Below are positions 36,201 to 43,143 of a stretch of 64,000 nt of DNA, in pieces. The translations under genes were made by a program, and so were the position numbers. Source of the stretch: Alphaproteobacteria bacterium (GTDB lineage Bacteria; Pseudomonadota; Alphaproteobacteria; RF32; CAG-239); the NCBI GenBank assembly GCA_017460085.1, contig JAFUBQ010000002.1:1-64000 (forward strand), in the 5' to 3' direction. The notes under the pieces were generated by a model. The model did no database searches. It was not told the DNA's origin and saw only the letters and a list, made by a program, of their open reading frames with translations. Position 1 is the stretch's first letter. Each line of letters starts with the position of its first letter.

Positions 36201-36761
36201 CCGCTCGAAGATGAACATTCAAAAGTAACAGAAATTTCACTGTTTAGCGATAATGGCCCTGTTAACAGTTTTTATTTGGGCGATATAAATATAGATTTAG
36301 GCCGCGGTGCTATGTCCGCATATATGCGCTTGGCCGACCAATTTCAAGTTTGGCAAATTAAGGCTGATTTTATCAATATGAATTTAGATTGGCATAATTG
36401 GACCTATTCTCACCTATGGGATTTGCGTTTTGGTCGGCTTATTGCGCCAAGCGCTACCGAACATGAAGAACAGGTTTTGGTGATTTTGCTTAAAGAATTG
36501 CTTAACACCGAAATTATGGAAGTTTCAAATAAACCTAATATAAATCCGCAAGATAAAATTGTTCTCAATGTTGAAGAAGGTAACAAAGTTACTATGGCGT
36601 TTTATATGCAAAATGATGATGCTTGGGTAACTTTTGACTTTGCAAAAAATAATACAAACAAACATCTTAAACTTTGGGCGCAATATCTTGAAAACAAAGC
36701 CGCCAAAGTCGATAAAATCAAATTGGAGAAAATCATTGAGTTCCTCAAACAATACTATTAA
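33270..36761 (+). CDS. Giant ABC-2 permease / GldG-like / DUF4340 fusion protein
   Basis: A 1163-aa membrane protein that appears to join three parts normally encoded separately. Residues about 1-245: six-helix ABC-2 permease (GldF-like; EEFRYKTIVQIITQPIAIR). Residues about 265-860: GldG/IflF-like periplasmic domain flanked by membrane anchors (TLTSSTKDVLNRLPEPIMAK, GVVLHSSWEIIRVLQENY, SGGKFLLILDPA). Residues about 880-1163: one helix and a DUF4340-like domain (LPVYQERIRRLLTTIAEA, FYLGDINIDLGRG). With the ATPase before it, it forms a complete ABC system of the type found next to gliding or envelope genes and common as split genes in Alphaproteobacteria. Substrate unknown. Confidence 0.8.
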   Translation: MQKLWIVTKNELMRYFISPLAYVYLLSFLILNASFAIYFGDFFNRGKADLLPMFEFLPWLYLLFIPGISMRLWAEEFRYKTIVQIITQPIAIRTLVIGKFLTSWLFCGLALLLTFPFWLTVNILGEPDNGVIALGYFAALILAGCMLAISQTMSALTKNQVIALVLAVIANLFFFWSGVEYILSFFRLFLPDSAIDTIASFSFVTHFSTMTKGLVELRDIIFFAAVIIFFNFTTILVVNFKTAGTSGWLKSTSRSYYIFAWLMLLTGFFGINILANNLTRQIQYDATAEKIYTLTSSTKDVLNRLPEPIMAKLYFSPILEQRNPNLRQLFDNIRLLLQKYKTAAKDNFTYKIYYPKFLSQEEDIALADGLQAIPLIDLNQNALFGLTLEDTLQNKQIIPFFAQQQLGAIEQDITAKIYQMYHQKKTIGIITGLPIFGYSEAEGVVLHSSWEIIRVLQENYSLQNITKAEDLTDDIAAVVLLNPQNLTDDMVEKIKKYSQSGGKFLLILDPANEASRLYAPATGMLQSSQLGDLANFWGINFYADYVVADLQNSITVDSTINYNTNPVFSQDVIQFKVPQKNMNPYHPITKNLHEMMLASASVVMPNQQDITDGKIKFVPLLRAGDISSIMTSKVVIDGLNPQQVLQYFAADDNQKILAAEVSGQTAENPFEMIIITDSDFLYDSFWADKQHFLEKEYTFNSFDNANFVLNALDYLTYDQTMLNLRGKRANIRRFNDIENLRRINSLTFKQKENAVFAEINHAKAALNEVWNKKNFEERENFSADELAAISGVRHQLDDLREQLSELRYNAFRNIKKIADKVALFNIALVPAIIILVLLINFGFKHYFHRQSIGRHSQKSAPYFDIKLMKLSLICVLLLILGAVSVYLTNRSEADAYENRLLFPDLTTNLNNINKVVLKTNKQTLTFVYKNNLWHLQEMPSLPVYQERIRRLLTTIAEATYFAKKSNKAQNLAMFNLAPLEDEHSKVTEISLFSDNGPVNSFYLGDINIDLGRGAMSAYMRLADQFQVWQIKADFINMNLDWHNWTYSHLWDLRFGRLIAPSATEHEEQVLVILLKELLNTEIMEVSNKPNINPQDKIVLNVEEGNKVTMAFYMQNDDAWVTFDFAKNNTNKHLKLWAQYLENKAAKVDKIKLEKIIEFLKQYY

Positions 36762-37650
36762 ATTAAAAAATTTAGCCGCATTAATGAGCATCAGCGTTGC
36801 CACACTGCTCAGTTTAGTTAAAGCGCTGGCATTTTTTTACACCGGCTCGCTGTCTGTTCTAAGCTCTATGGTCGATAGCTTGGCAGATGTTATTTCTTCG
36901 CTTATTACCTATATTGCCGTGCGCATATCAAATAAGCCGCTTAATGAAAGGCATCGTTACGGCTACGGCAAAGCTGAAGCGGTCAGTGCATTGCTTCAAT
37001 CCGCCTTTATAGCAGGTTCTGCCGGATTTATATTATACGATGGTATTAAACGTTTTATTTATCCGATAATAGTAGAGCAAACAGCAGTCGGTATGGCAAT
37101 TATGTGCTTTAGCTTGTTTAGCACTTTGCTTTTAGTGATATTTCAGCGTCATGTGGTGAAAAAAACCAATTCCAAAGCCATTGATGCCGACAGTGCGCAC
37201 TACACAGTCGATATTTTAAGCAATTTTTCGGTCATACTTTCTCTGTTGGTTGTCCGCTATTTGCAATGGCAATGGTTTGACGTTTTAACCGCACTGCTAA
37301 TTGCCTTTTATTTGTCCGCAAATGCTCTGCGCTTGGCATATGATGCCTTAAATGAAATTACTGATGCAGAAGTTGATGATAATACGAAAAAACATATTAT
37401 CAATATTATCCAAACTGTTGCAAATGTAAAAGGATATCACGACTTACGCACTCGGGTTGCCGGAGCACATATGTTTATAGAAATTCATTTAGAACTTGAT
37501 GGTAATTTATCATTATTTACCACTCACGCTATTGCTGATGAAGTTGAGCATAAAATTATTGCTGCCTTCCCGCAAGCACAGGTAATCATTCACCAAGACC
37601 CATATGGTATATGCGAAAATCGCTTAGATAATCAAATCAAGACGCTTTAA
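36736..37650 (+). CDS. Cation diffusion facilitator (FieF-type) with TTG start
   Basis: A 304-aa CDF metal exporter. Six transmembrane helices; metal site residues in TM2 (SMVDSLADVISSL, the DxxxD pattern) and TM5 (DADSAHYTVDILSN, HxxxD), the RHRYGYGKAEAVSALLQ loop, and a C-terminal cytoplasmic CDF domain (about 210-290) with HDLRTRVAGAHMFIEIHLELDG. Likely Zn/Fe/Cd efflux. No ATG fits: TTG at 36736 is placed 7 nt after GGAG and gives the family N terminus; it overlaps the fusion gene by 26 nt. Confidence 0.88.
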   Translation: MSSSNNTIKLKNLAALMSISVATLLSLVKALAFFYTGSLSVLSSMVDSLADVISSLITYIAVRISNKPLNERHRYGYGKAEAVSALLQSAFIAGSAGFILYDGIKRFIYPIIVEQTAVGMAIMCFSLFSTLLLVIFQRHVVKKTNSKAIDADSAHYTVDILSNFSVILSLLVVRYLQWQWFDVLTALLIAFYLSANALRLAYDALNEITDAEVDDNTKKHIINIIQTVANVKGYHDLRTRVAGAHMFIEIHLELDGNLSLFTTHAIADEVEHKIIAAFPQAQVIIHQDPYGICENRLDNQIKTL

Positions 37651-38302
37651 CAAATTTATCTAACTCATCAATTGCATCATCAATCAATTTCTGCTTATCA
37701 TTGTTTTGCAAATATTGATTAATGGCTTTTTGCGCCAAACAAACAGATATCCTACTGGCAGAAAGGTTAATTTCATTCTTGGCCTTTTCCGTTGCCGATT
37801 TTATTCTTCGCTCAGCTTCTTTTTCTTTGTTTTGCAAATCAACTCTCATTTGCGCCGTTTCCGCCTGCTGCATACGCCGCAAATTTTGTTTTCCTTGTGC
37901 CACAATCTGCGCAGCTTCCTGCTCAACATTTACAAACTTACGCTCATATTCCGCCAACAAAGCCTGAGCATCATCACGAAGTTTCACGGCCTCATCAATG
38001 TCATTAATCACCTTATCAACGCGCCGTTGCAATGCTGATTTAATAAATTTATACGCCGGCTTAAGAAGCACCAACATAGCCAATATGAAGGCAACCCCTA
38101 CCCAAAAATGCACTTCCATATACAATGGTTCTTCCGTCAAATGCGATTGCACCGCGGCTTTACCGGCATCAATAACGTGCGACACGTTTTCTGCCGCTCC
38201 CATAATTGCATTCTGCGTTGAATCAATTAAGCCGTTACTACTCAGCGGCAGCATATCGGCAGCTTGTTCATCAATCGGCAAAACATTTACTTCATTAACC
38301 AT
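37637..38302 (-). CDS. atpF: ATP synthase F0 subunit b
   Basis: A 221-aa peripheral-stalk subunit. One transmembrane helix near residues 66-84 (FWVGVAFILAMLVLLKPAYKF) followed by a long amphipathic helix rich in Ala, Gln, Glu and Lys. It is preceded by an unusual N-terminal extension of about 60 residues (MVNEVNVLPIDEQ...) not typical for subunit b; this is seen in some alphaproteobacteria and likely lies in the periplasm. Overlaps b' by 8 nt and the convergent CDF gene by 14 nt. No F1 genes in the window. Confidence 0.9.
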   Translation of the reverse strand: MVNEVNVLPIDEQAADMLPLSSNGLIDSTQNAIMGAAENVSHVIDAGKAAVQSHLTEEPLYMEVHFWVGVAFILAMLVLLKPAYKFIKSALQRRVDKVINDIDEAVKLRDDAQALLAEYERKFVNVEQEAAQIVAQGKQNLRRMQQAETAQMRVDLQNKEKEAERRIKSATEKAKNEINLSASRISVCLAQKAINQYLQNNDKQKLIDDAIDELDKFVKAS

Positions 38303-38783
38303 TGTTTTTTTCCTTTAAGGCCACTTTTGCCACTTCTTCTCGGCTGATATTTAAAAAACCCAATTTTTGCAAAATACTATAGGCCAGTTCTTGTGAAATA
38401 TCTTCTATTTGCAGCAAGGTCTCATTTTTTTCCGATGCCAGCAAAAATTCATTATCGGCAATTTTTTTATTCAACTGCTCAGTCATTTGACGATTAGTCG
38501 ACTCCAGTTGTTTTTTTAATTCAGCCCGACCATCGCTCAGTTGCCGTTCAGCCTGTGCTTTTGCCGCTGCCAAAGTTTCATTATATTTGTTTAAAGAGTT
38601 TTTTGCCGCAGTGTTAAAAAAATCTGCCTTTTGCACATAATCAACAATTTTGCGTTTGCGCTGCTCAACAACATTTGCTAATTTTGGCATAATCCAAAAT
38701 GCCAACATTGCCCATAAGGCACAAAAACACACAATCAACCAAAATGCTTGAGAAACAAAAGTCGACCAATCTAACTGCGGCAT
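38295..38783 (-). CDS. atpG: ATP synthase F0 subunit b'
   Basis: A 162-aa second b-type subunit; Alphaproteobacteria use one b and one b' in the peripheral stalk. N-terminal MPQLDWSTFVSQAFWLIVCF, a single transmembrane helix to about residue 33, then a long charged helix. Located between atpE and atpF, the normal order. The name b' rather than b is based on position and the PQLDWSTF start. Confidence 0.9.
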   Translation of the reverse strand: MPQLDWSTFVSQAFWLIVCFCALWAMLAFWIMPKLANVVEQRKRKIVDYVQKADFFNTAAKNSLNKYNETLAAAKAQAERQLSDGRAELKKQLESTNRQMTEQLNKKIADNEFLLASEKNETLLQIEDISQELAYSILQKLGFLNISREEVAKVALKEKNNG

Positions 38784-38811
38784 AACAACCTCTTTAACAA
38801 CTAAAAACTAA

Positions 38812-39048
38812 TTACAGAATCATCAAAATAGCAATTACCAAGATGTATAATGCAATAGATTCAATAGAGCCCATGCCGATAAAACCGAACAAGGTAACAT
38901 CTTTTTTAACTTGCGGATTGCGACCAACGGTTTCAATTAATGAAGTCCACAATTTTGTTAAACCCCATGCCGCAGCACTCATAGCCAAGGCGCAAATACC
39001 TGCAGCAATAAAAGCCATTGATTTATCTTGTAAAATTTCGTTTTCCAT
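38812..39048 (-). CDS. atpE: ATP synthase F0 subunit c
   Basis: A 78-aa proteolipid with two membrane helices and the polar loop RNPQVKKD. The essential carboxylate is Glu in GMGSIESIALYIL of helix 2. Helix 1 lacks the usual glycine-rich packing pattern: where relatives have GSGIGVGN this protein has AAAWGLTK. Ser follows the essential Glu, while Ala is usual in proton-type alphaproteobacterial c subunits. The Gln of known Na+-binding c subunits is absent, so Na+ coupling is not claimed. Good site upstream. Confidence 0.95.
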   Translation of the reverse strand: MENEILQDKSMAFIAAGICALAMSAAAWGLTKLWTSLIETVGRNPQVKKDVTLFGFIGMGSIESIALYILVIAILMIL

Positions 39049-39095
39049 TGTTATATCCTTTCGCGATAATTAAGAGTTAGTTCCAATTTACTTTT

Positions 39096-39821
39096 TTATT
39101 CTTCGTCACTAATTGCTTGGCTTAGATACACACAGCTTAGTGTTGTGTATATATAGGCTTGCAACAATGTAACGAATAATTCAAACATAATGATACACAT
39201 ATCGGCAATAAGAGGAATAAACCCAAATAACCCCATTGTCAAAATAAATGTACCCAAAACCTCAAGCATAATATGTCCAACCGACATATTAACCGCCAAA
39301 CGAATCGTCAGACTGAAAGGTTTTGCTAAAAGCGATAATGTTTCCACCGGAATAATCAGCGGTGCCATAATCAAAGGCAGTCCTTCCGGAAAAAACGTAT
39401 GAAAATATTTCAGACCGCGGTGTTTCAAACCAAAAAATATGTTTAAGAGTAAACAAAACACTGACAGTGTGCCAACAGCAGCAATATGCGATGTAAAAGT
39501 AAAGCTATATGGCAGCAATCCCAACATATTTCCAACGGCAATAAAAGTGAAAAGCGTAAAAATTAGAGCCACAAATTTATAGCCCTCATGCCCCAGCGTT
39601 TCTCCAATCATACCATTAATAAAATCATATATCGACTCGGCAAACGCCTGCTTTTTGGTAGGAACAATTGCACATTTACGCAAAGCCAGCAACATTGCAA
39701 TAACAATAACGCCAACCGTTATCACCATACATAGGGACGAATTTGTGAATGACAAATCAACCCCGCCGGCTTGCCACGGAAAGAGTTTTTTAATTGCAAA
39801 CTGTTCTAAAGGGTTTTCCAT
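39096..39821 (-). CDS. atpB: ATP synthase F0 subunit a
   Basis: A 241-aa multi-pass membrane subunit forming the proton half-channels. The conserved Arg facing the c-ring lies in PFSLTIRLAVNMSVGHIML near residues 168-186. Other markers: FTFTSHIAAVGTLSVFC, GLPLIMAPLIIPVETLSLLAKP. Overlaps atpI by one base (TAATG arrangement) and precedes atpE by 47 nt. Confidence 0.95.
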   Translation of the reverse strand: MENPLEQFAIKKLFPWQAGGVDLSFTNSSLCMVITVGVIVIAMLLALRKCAIVPTKKQAFAESIYDFINGMIGETLGHEGYKFVALIFTLFTFIAVGNMLGLLPYSFTFTSHIAAVGTLSVFCLLLNIFFGLKHRGLKYFHTFFPEGLPLIMAPLIIPVETLSLLAKPFSLTIRLAVNMSVGHIMLEVLGTFILTMGLFGFIPLIADMCIIMFELFVTLLQAYIYTTLSCVYLSQAISDEE

Positions 39822-40123
39822 TATTTATTCCTCTCAACCTCTTTTTCTATTTGTTTAGCTAAGCGATATACATTAAGCATACCAGCCGCCAAACCGAAGA
39901 TAGCTAGTACTAACATAAAAAATATGCGCGTGTCAAAACATTTATCTAAAACATACCCAATACTTATACCAATAAATACCGGAGCAATAAATTCCGCAGC
40001 TGCGCGCACACCATTTTCCCAAAATTTTGCCAGCTCAGAGTGCTCTCTTTTTGCTGTTTGTTTGCCTTTCAAACTAGCTATTCGCGCGTCTATATCCTCA
40101 ATATCTTTCGGATTTTGTTTCAT
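39821..40123 (-). CDS. atpI: ATP synthase protein I
   Basis: A 100-aa AtpI-like protein with two transmembrane helices (GVRAAAEFIAPVFIGISIGYVLD and FFMLVLAIFGLAAGMLNVYRLA), the usual first gene of alphaproteobacterial F0 operons, thought to help assemble the c-ring or bring in magnesium. Its ATG overlaps the stop of the dsbA-like gene by one base, so the F0 genes share a transcript with it. Confidence 0.88.
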   Translation of the reverse strand: MKQNPKDIEDIDARIASLKGKQTAKREHSELAKFWENGVRAAAEFIAPVFIGISIGYVLDKCFDTRIFFMLVLAIFGLAAGMLNVYRLAKQIEKEVERNK

Positions 40124-40854
40124 TATTCGCTTACCGTAATCCCCAACCGTTGGTCTAAATATTCAATGAGCCGGTCATATTTCGGTTCGCCGTGAATAAT
40201 TTCGTTGCTGTCAGCACCGCTAACCACCAGAGCCGGAGTGCCGTTAATATGCAGTTTAGTTAAAGCCTGCTGCCGGTCTGTAATAATTTCCTGTGCCACT
40301 TTGTCATCATGCATACAACGTTGGGCTTCATCATATCCCAGCCCAAACTCTGCCGCATATCTCAATAAGCGATCATCATCTTCATCTAACCACCACGAAC
40401 GCTGATAGTCAAACAAATGTCGCACAAAAGCGTGATAGTCATCATAATTCATGCAATGAGCCAAAAGTGCCGCTTTCATCGATTTTTTATCAAGCGGGAA
40501 ATGCACAAAAATAATGCGCAAATATCCGGTGTCAACATATCTCTCAACAAGTTTCGGCAAAATATCTAAGTGAAAATCGGCGCAATGCGGGCAACCTAAC
40601 GAAGAATATTCATAAAGAGTCCATGGTGCTTTTGGCGAGCCTATAGCATATCTATCTGATGCCGTAATTCTAATATTGGCCGGCCCTATTGCTGCAATTC
40701 CGTTCTGTGGCGCAGCTTCGGCAATTTGCCGAATTAAAATCAGCTGTCCGTCAACATACGTAAAACCTTTAAAATTAAAATAGAACACTGCCGCCATAAA
40801 AAAGACAACAATAAAAGAAATTACACCGCTGATTTTTTTAATAATTTTTTCCAC
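40123..40854 (-). CDS. DsbA/Com1-like membrane-anchored thiol oxidoreductase
   Basis: A 243-aa thioredoxin-fold protein with an uncleaved N-terminal membrane anchor (residues about 8-28) and active site CPHC in SSLGCPHCADFHLDILPKL near residue 88-91; C-terminal TPALVVSG (cis-Pro loop, INGTPALV). Predicted periplasmic disulfide oxidoreductase. Starts at GTG 40854 with GGAG nine bases upstream, overlapping dciA by 17 nt. The dciA-dsbA pair is a known alphaproteobacterial neighbourhood. Confidence 0.88.
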   Translation of the reverse strand: MEKIIKKISGVISFIVVFFMAAVFYFNFKGFTYVDGQLILIRQIAEAAPQNGIAAIGPANIRITASDRYAIGSPKAPWTLYEYSSLGCPHCADFHLDILPKLVERYVDTGYLRIIFVHFPLDKKSMKAALLAHCMNYDDYHAFVRHLFDYQRSWWLDEDDDRLLRYAAEFGLGYDEAQRCMHDDKVAQEIITDRQQALTKLHINGTPALVVSGADSNEIIHGEPKYDRLIEYLDQRLGITVSE

Positions 40855-41392
40855 TTAAGTTTTCTCCTTCGTTTTCCGCTTCAATTGCAATCGCTTGCCC
40901 CAAATTTTGCAATACCGAACGCAATTTTGGCGATTGAATGTCTTTAATTAATTCCGTAATATAATTTTCTTTATCGGCAGATACAACATTTTTTTGCAGG
41001 TTTTCAATGGGTTTTTTATTTACTCCGAAATCAGCAACTGCGGCTGTCTGCAAAATTTTTAATTTTCCTACCGCTTCATAACCGAAAAATCCGTTAATTT
41101 TATTTAGAATCATTCTTTCTTTTTGCCTAATTTCCATTGCAAAAGCCCCACTTGACGTAATCACACTCAAGCAGCCATTGCAACGTTCGTCTTGCTTAAA
41201 CGTCAACTTAATCGGTAACGCGTATGAAGCCAAATTTTTACCCACAATTGTTTGCCAGTTTGTGAGCAAATCAACCATATAAAATCCTTGAGCTCCGAGA
41301 AGTTGCTTAGCAACCGGCATAACAACTTTCGCCAAATTAACCAGTCCGCTTGAAGTATGTTCACTTCTGATTTTAATTTTATCTTTCATCAC
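40838..41392 (-). CDS. dciA: DUF721/DciA-like protein
   Basis: A protein of 183-184 aa with the DUF721 region: LLTNWQTIVGKNLASYALPIKLTFK near residues 40-65 and a beta segment GCLSVITSSGAFAMEIRQKERMILNKINGFFGYEAVGKLKIL. DciA loads or recruits the replicative helicase in bacteria lacking DnaC/DnaI. GTG at 41392 or the next-codon ATG are both possible. It overlaps the xerC stop. Confidence 0.82.
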   Translation of the reverse strand: MMKDKIKIRSEHTSSGLVNLAKVVMPVAKQLLGAQGFYMVDLLTNWQTIVGKNLASYALPIKLTFKQDERCNGCLSVITSSGAFAMEIRQKERMILNKINGFFGYEAVGKLKILQTAAVADFGVNKKPIENLQKNVVSADKENYITELIKDIQSPKLRSVLQNLGQAIAIEAENEGENLSGKNY

Positions 41393-42303
41393 GACTTCGC
41401 TCCCGATTTATAACCGGCTAAAGGGTGCTTGGTACAAACTGTCTGCTGTAATTTGCTTGATGTGATGTGAGTATATATTTCCGTGGTGGCAATGCTTTCG
41501 TGTCCCAACATTTTCTGCACTGCCCGCAAATCTGCTTCATTATTCAGAAGATGGGTCGCAAAAGAATGCCGTAAAACGTGCGGAGATACTAAATGCGGGT
41601 TAATACCGTTTTCAACCGCTAAATTTTTTAAGTCTTTGTAAAAAGCATCTCGCGTAAAATGTCCGTCAGCAGAACTTGCAGAAGGAAACAGCCAATTTGA
41701 CTTTTGAGCAGAATGCAAAAAATTTTGCCTACTTTCTAAATATTTTTGCACCGCATCTAAAGTTCCCGATGCCACCGGCACCAAGCGCTCTTTACTGCCT
41801 TTTCCAAAAATTGTAATCAGCCCTTTATTGTAGTTTATGGCGCTTAAAGAAAGAGAAACCAACTCAGAAACACGCAATCCCGTAGCATACATAAGCTCTA
41901 TCATCACCGCAACACGCTGCCAGCGATAATCTTTTTTGGCATATGCTGCCGCTATCAATTCTTTTATTTGCGCATATGATAAAAATTTAGGAAGTGGTTT
42001 TTCTTGCTTAGGAGTTAAAATATTTTGTGTAGGATTGCTGTTTATAATATGCTCTGAATATAAAAATTTGCAAAACTCTCTAATTGCCGAAAGTTTACGA
42101 GCAACGGTTTTAGGAGCAAAACTACGCTCCTGTAGGTGTTGTATAAATTTTTCCACCTGCAGCTTAGTCAAACAACTTATATCTGCATTGCAAAAACGCA
42201 AAAATTGCCCTAAATCACACTCATAGGCGCTTATTGTGCGTGAAGAAACCCCTTTTTCAGCCGCAATCATTGCTAAAAAATTTTCAATTTCTACACCAAG
42301 CAT
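41389..42303 (-). CDS. xerC: Tyrosine recombinase XerC/XerD
   Basis: A 304-aa site-specific recombinase for chromosome dimer resolution. N-terminal SAM-like core-binding domain (about 1-95), catalytic domain with ATGLRVSELVSL (first Arg), KGSKERLVPV (Lys), HVLRHSFATHLL (HxxR), LGHESIATTEIYTHI (His and nucleophilic Tyr). Family-normal length. Its ATG abuts the stop codon of the 51-aa gene upstream. C or D assignment is tentative. Confidence 0.92.
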   Translation of the reverse strand: MLGVEIENFLAMIAAEKGVSSRTISAYECDLGQFLRFCNADISCLTKLQVEKFIQHLQERSFAPKTVARKLSAIREFCKFLYSEHIINSNPTQNILTPKQEKPLPKFLSYAQIKELIAAAYAKKDYRWQRVAVMIELMYATGLRVSELVSLSLSAINYNKGLITIFGKGSKERLVPVASGTLDAVQKYLESRQNFLHSAQKSNWLFPSASSADGHFTRDAFYKDLKNLAVENGINPHLVSPHVLRHSFATHLLNNEADLRAVQKMLGHESIATTEIYTHITSSKLQQTVCTKHPLAGYKSGAKS

Positions 42304-42459
42304 CTATTTTTCCAAATTAACTTCAATCTCCTGAGTCTGATGCTCTGTCGGCACTTGAATGTCTTGCAAAATAACAGCACCAATTGCTAAAATAACAACT
42401 AAAACAACCGCATAAACTATAATTTTTTTATCACTTTTGTGTTTAAATTGACTACGCAT
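42304..42459 (-). CDS. Small single-pass membrane protein upstream of xerC
   Basis: A 51-aa protein: basic start MRSQFKHKSDKK, one transmembrane helix (IIVYAVVLVVILAIGAVIL, about residues 13-31) and an acidic tail. AAAGGA lies 9 nt before the ATG at 42459, and its TAG directly abuts the xerC ATG, which supports it as a real gene at the head of the minus-strand operon. No family recognised. Confidence 0.65.
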   Translation of the reverse strand: MRSQFKHKSDKKIIVYAVVLVVILAIGAVILQDIQVPTEHQTQEIEVNLEK

Positions 42460-42564
42460 ATTTAAAATCCTTTTATTATATGTTAAAAATCTGTTGATTA
42501 TATGTTAACAAAGTTATATTGTAAGGTCAATTGAGAAGAAAAATAATAAACACAATTAATATGT

Positions 42565-43143
42565 ATGACAATGCCGAAAGATAAAATAATTTTGCTCGTA
42601 GGACTGATGGGAAGCGGCAAAACCAGTGTCGGAAAGCGTTTAGCACGCAAACTTTCATTGCCTTTTGTAGACGGGGACCAAGAAATTGAAAAAGCAGCGG
42701 GATTATCGTTGGTTGATGTTCTTAAGTGTTTTGGTGAAAAGGAATATCGAGCCGGCGAGGCACGGGTTATGAAACGGCTACTGCAAGGGAACCCTTGTGT
42801 TTTAGCTTCAGGCGGCGGCTCTTTTGTGGCAGAACAAACAAGACGCTTAGCCAAAGAAAATGCCTTAACCATTTGGCTCAAGGCCGATATCAATACCTTA
42901 TATCACCGCACAGCCGGTCGCACGCGGCGGCCGTTTTTGCTGGGTGATAATGCAACCGTGAAAGAAAAATTACGTGAATATATTTCAGAAGAATACCCGT
43001 TTTATTCTGAGGCTGATATTGTGGTTGAAACTCGCAATGAGCGTGTAGAAAATACCGTTCGGCGCGTTTTGTCAGCTATTAACGGTTATTATAAAAATAT
43101 AAATTCTGCAGAATCTTTAATCAATAAACAGGAAAATCGATGA
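42565..43143 (+). CDS. aroK: Shikimate kinase
   Basis: A 192-aa P-loop kinase. Walker A LVGLMGSGKTSVGKRLA near residues 10-26, substrate Asp in FVDGDQEIEKAAG, EYRAGEARVM, the shikimate-binding GGG in ASGGGSFVAEQ, and the lid Arg region RTRRPFLLGD. Start could also be the ATG two codons later; no clear ribosome binding site. aroB, its usual downstream neighbour, is missing; the DUF21 gene follows with an ATGA overlap. Confidence 0.93.
   Translation: MTMPKDKIILLVGLMGSGKTSVGKRLARKLSLPFVDGDQEIEKAAGLSLVDVLKCFGEKEYRAGEARVMKRLLQGNPCVLASGGGSFVAEQTRRLAKENALTIWLKADINTLYHRTAGRTRRPFLLGDNATVKEKLREYISEEYPFYSEADIVVETRNERVENTVRRVLSAINGYYKNINSAESLINKQENR

Noticed and set aside
38812..39048. Na+-coupled ATP synthase
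   Set aside because: Although Ser follows the essential Glu, the Gln in helix 1 of known Na+-binding c subunits is not present at the aligned position.
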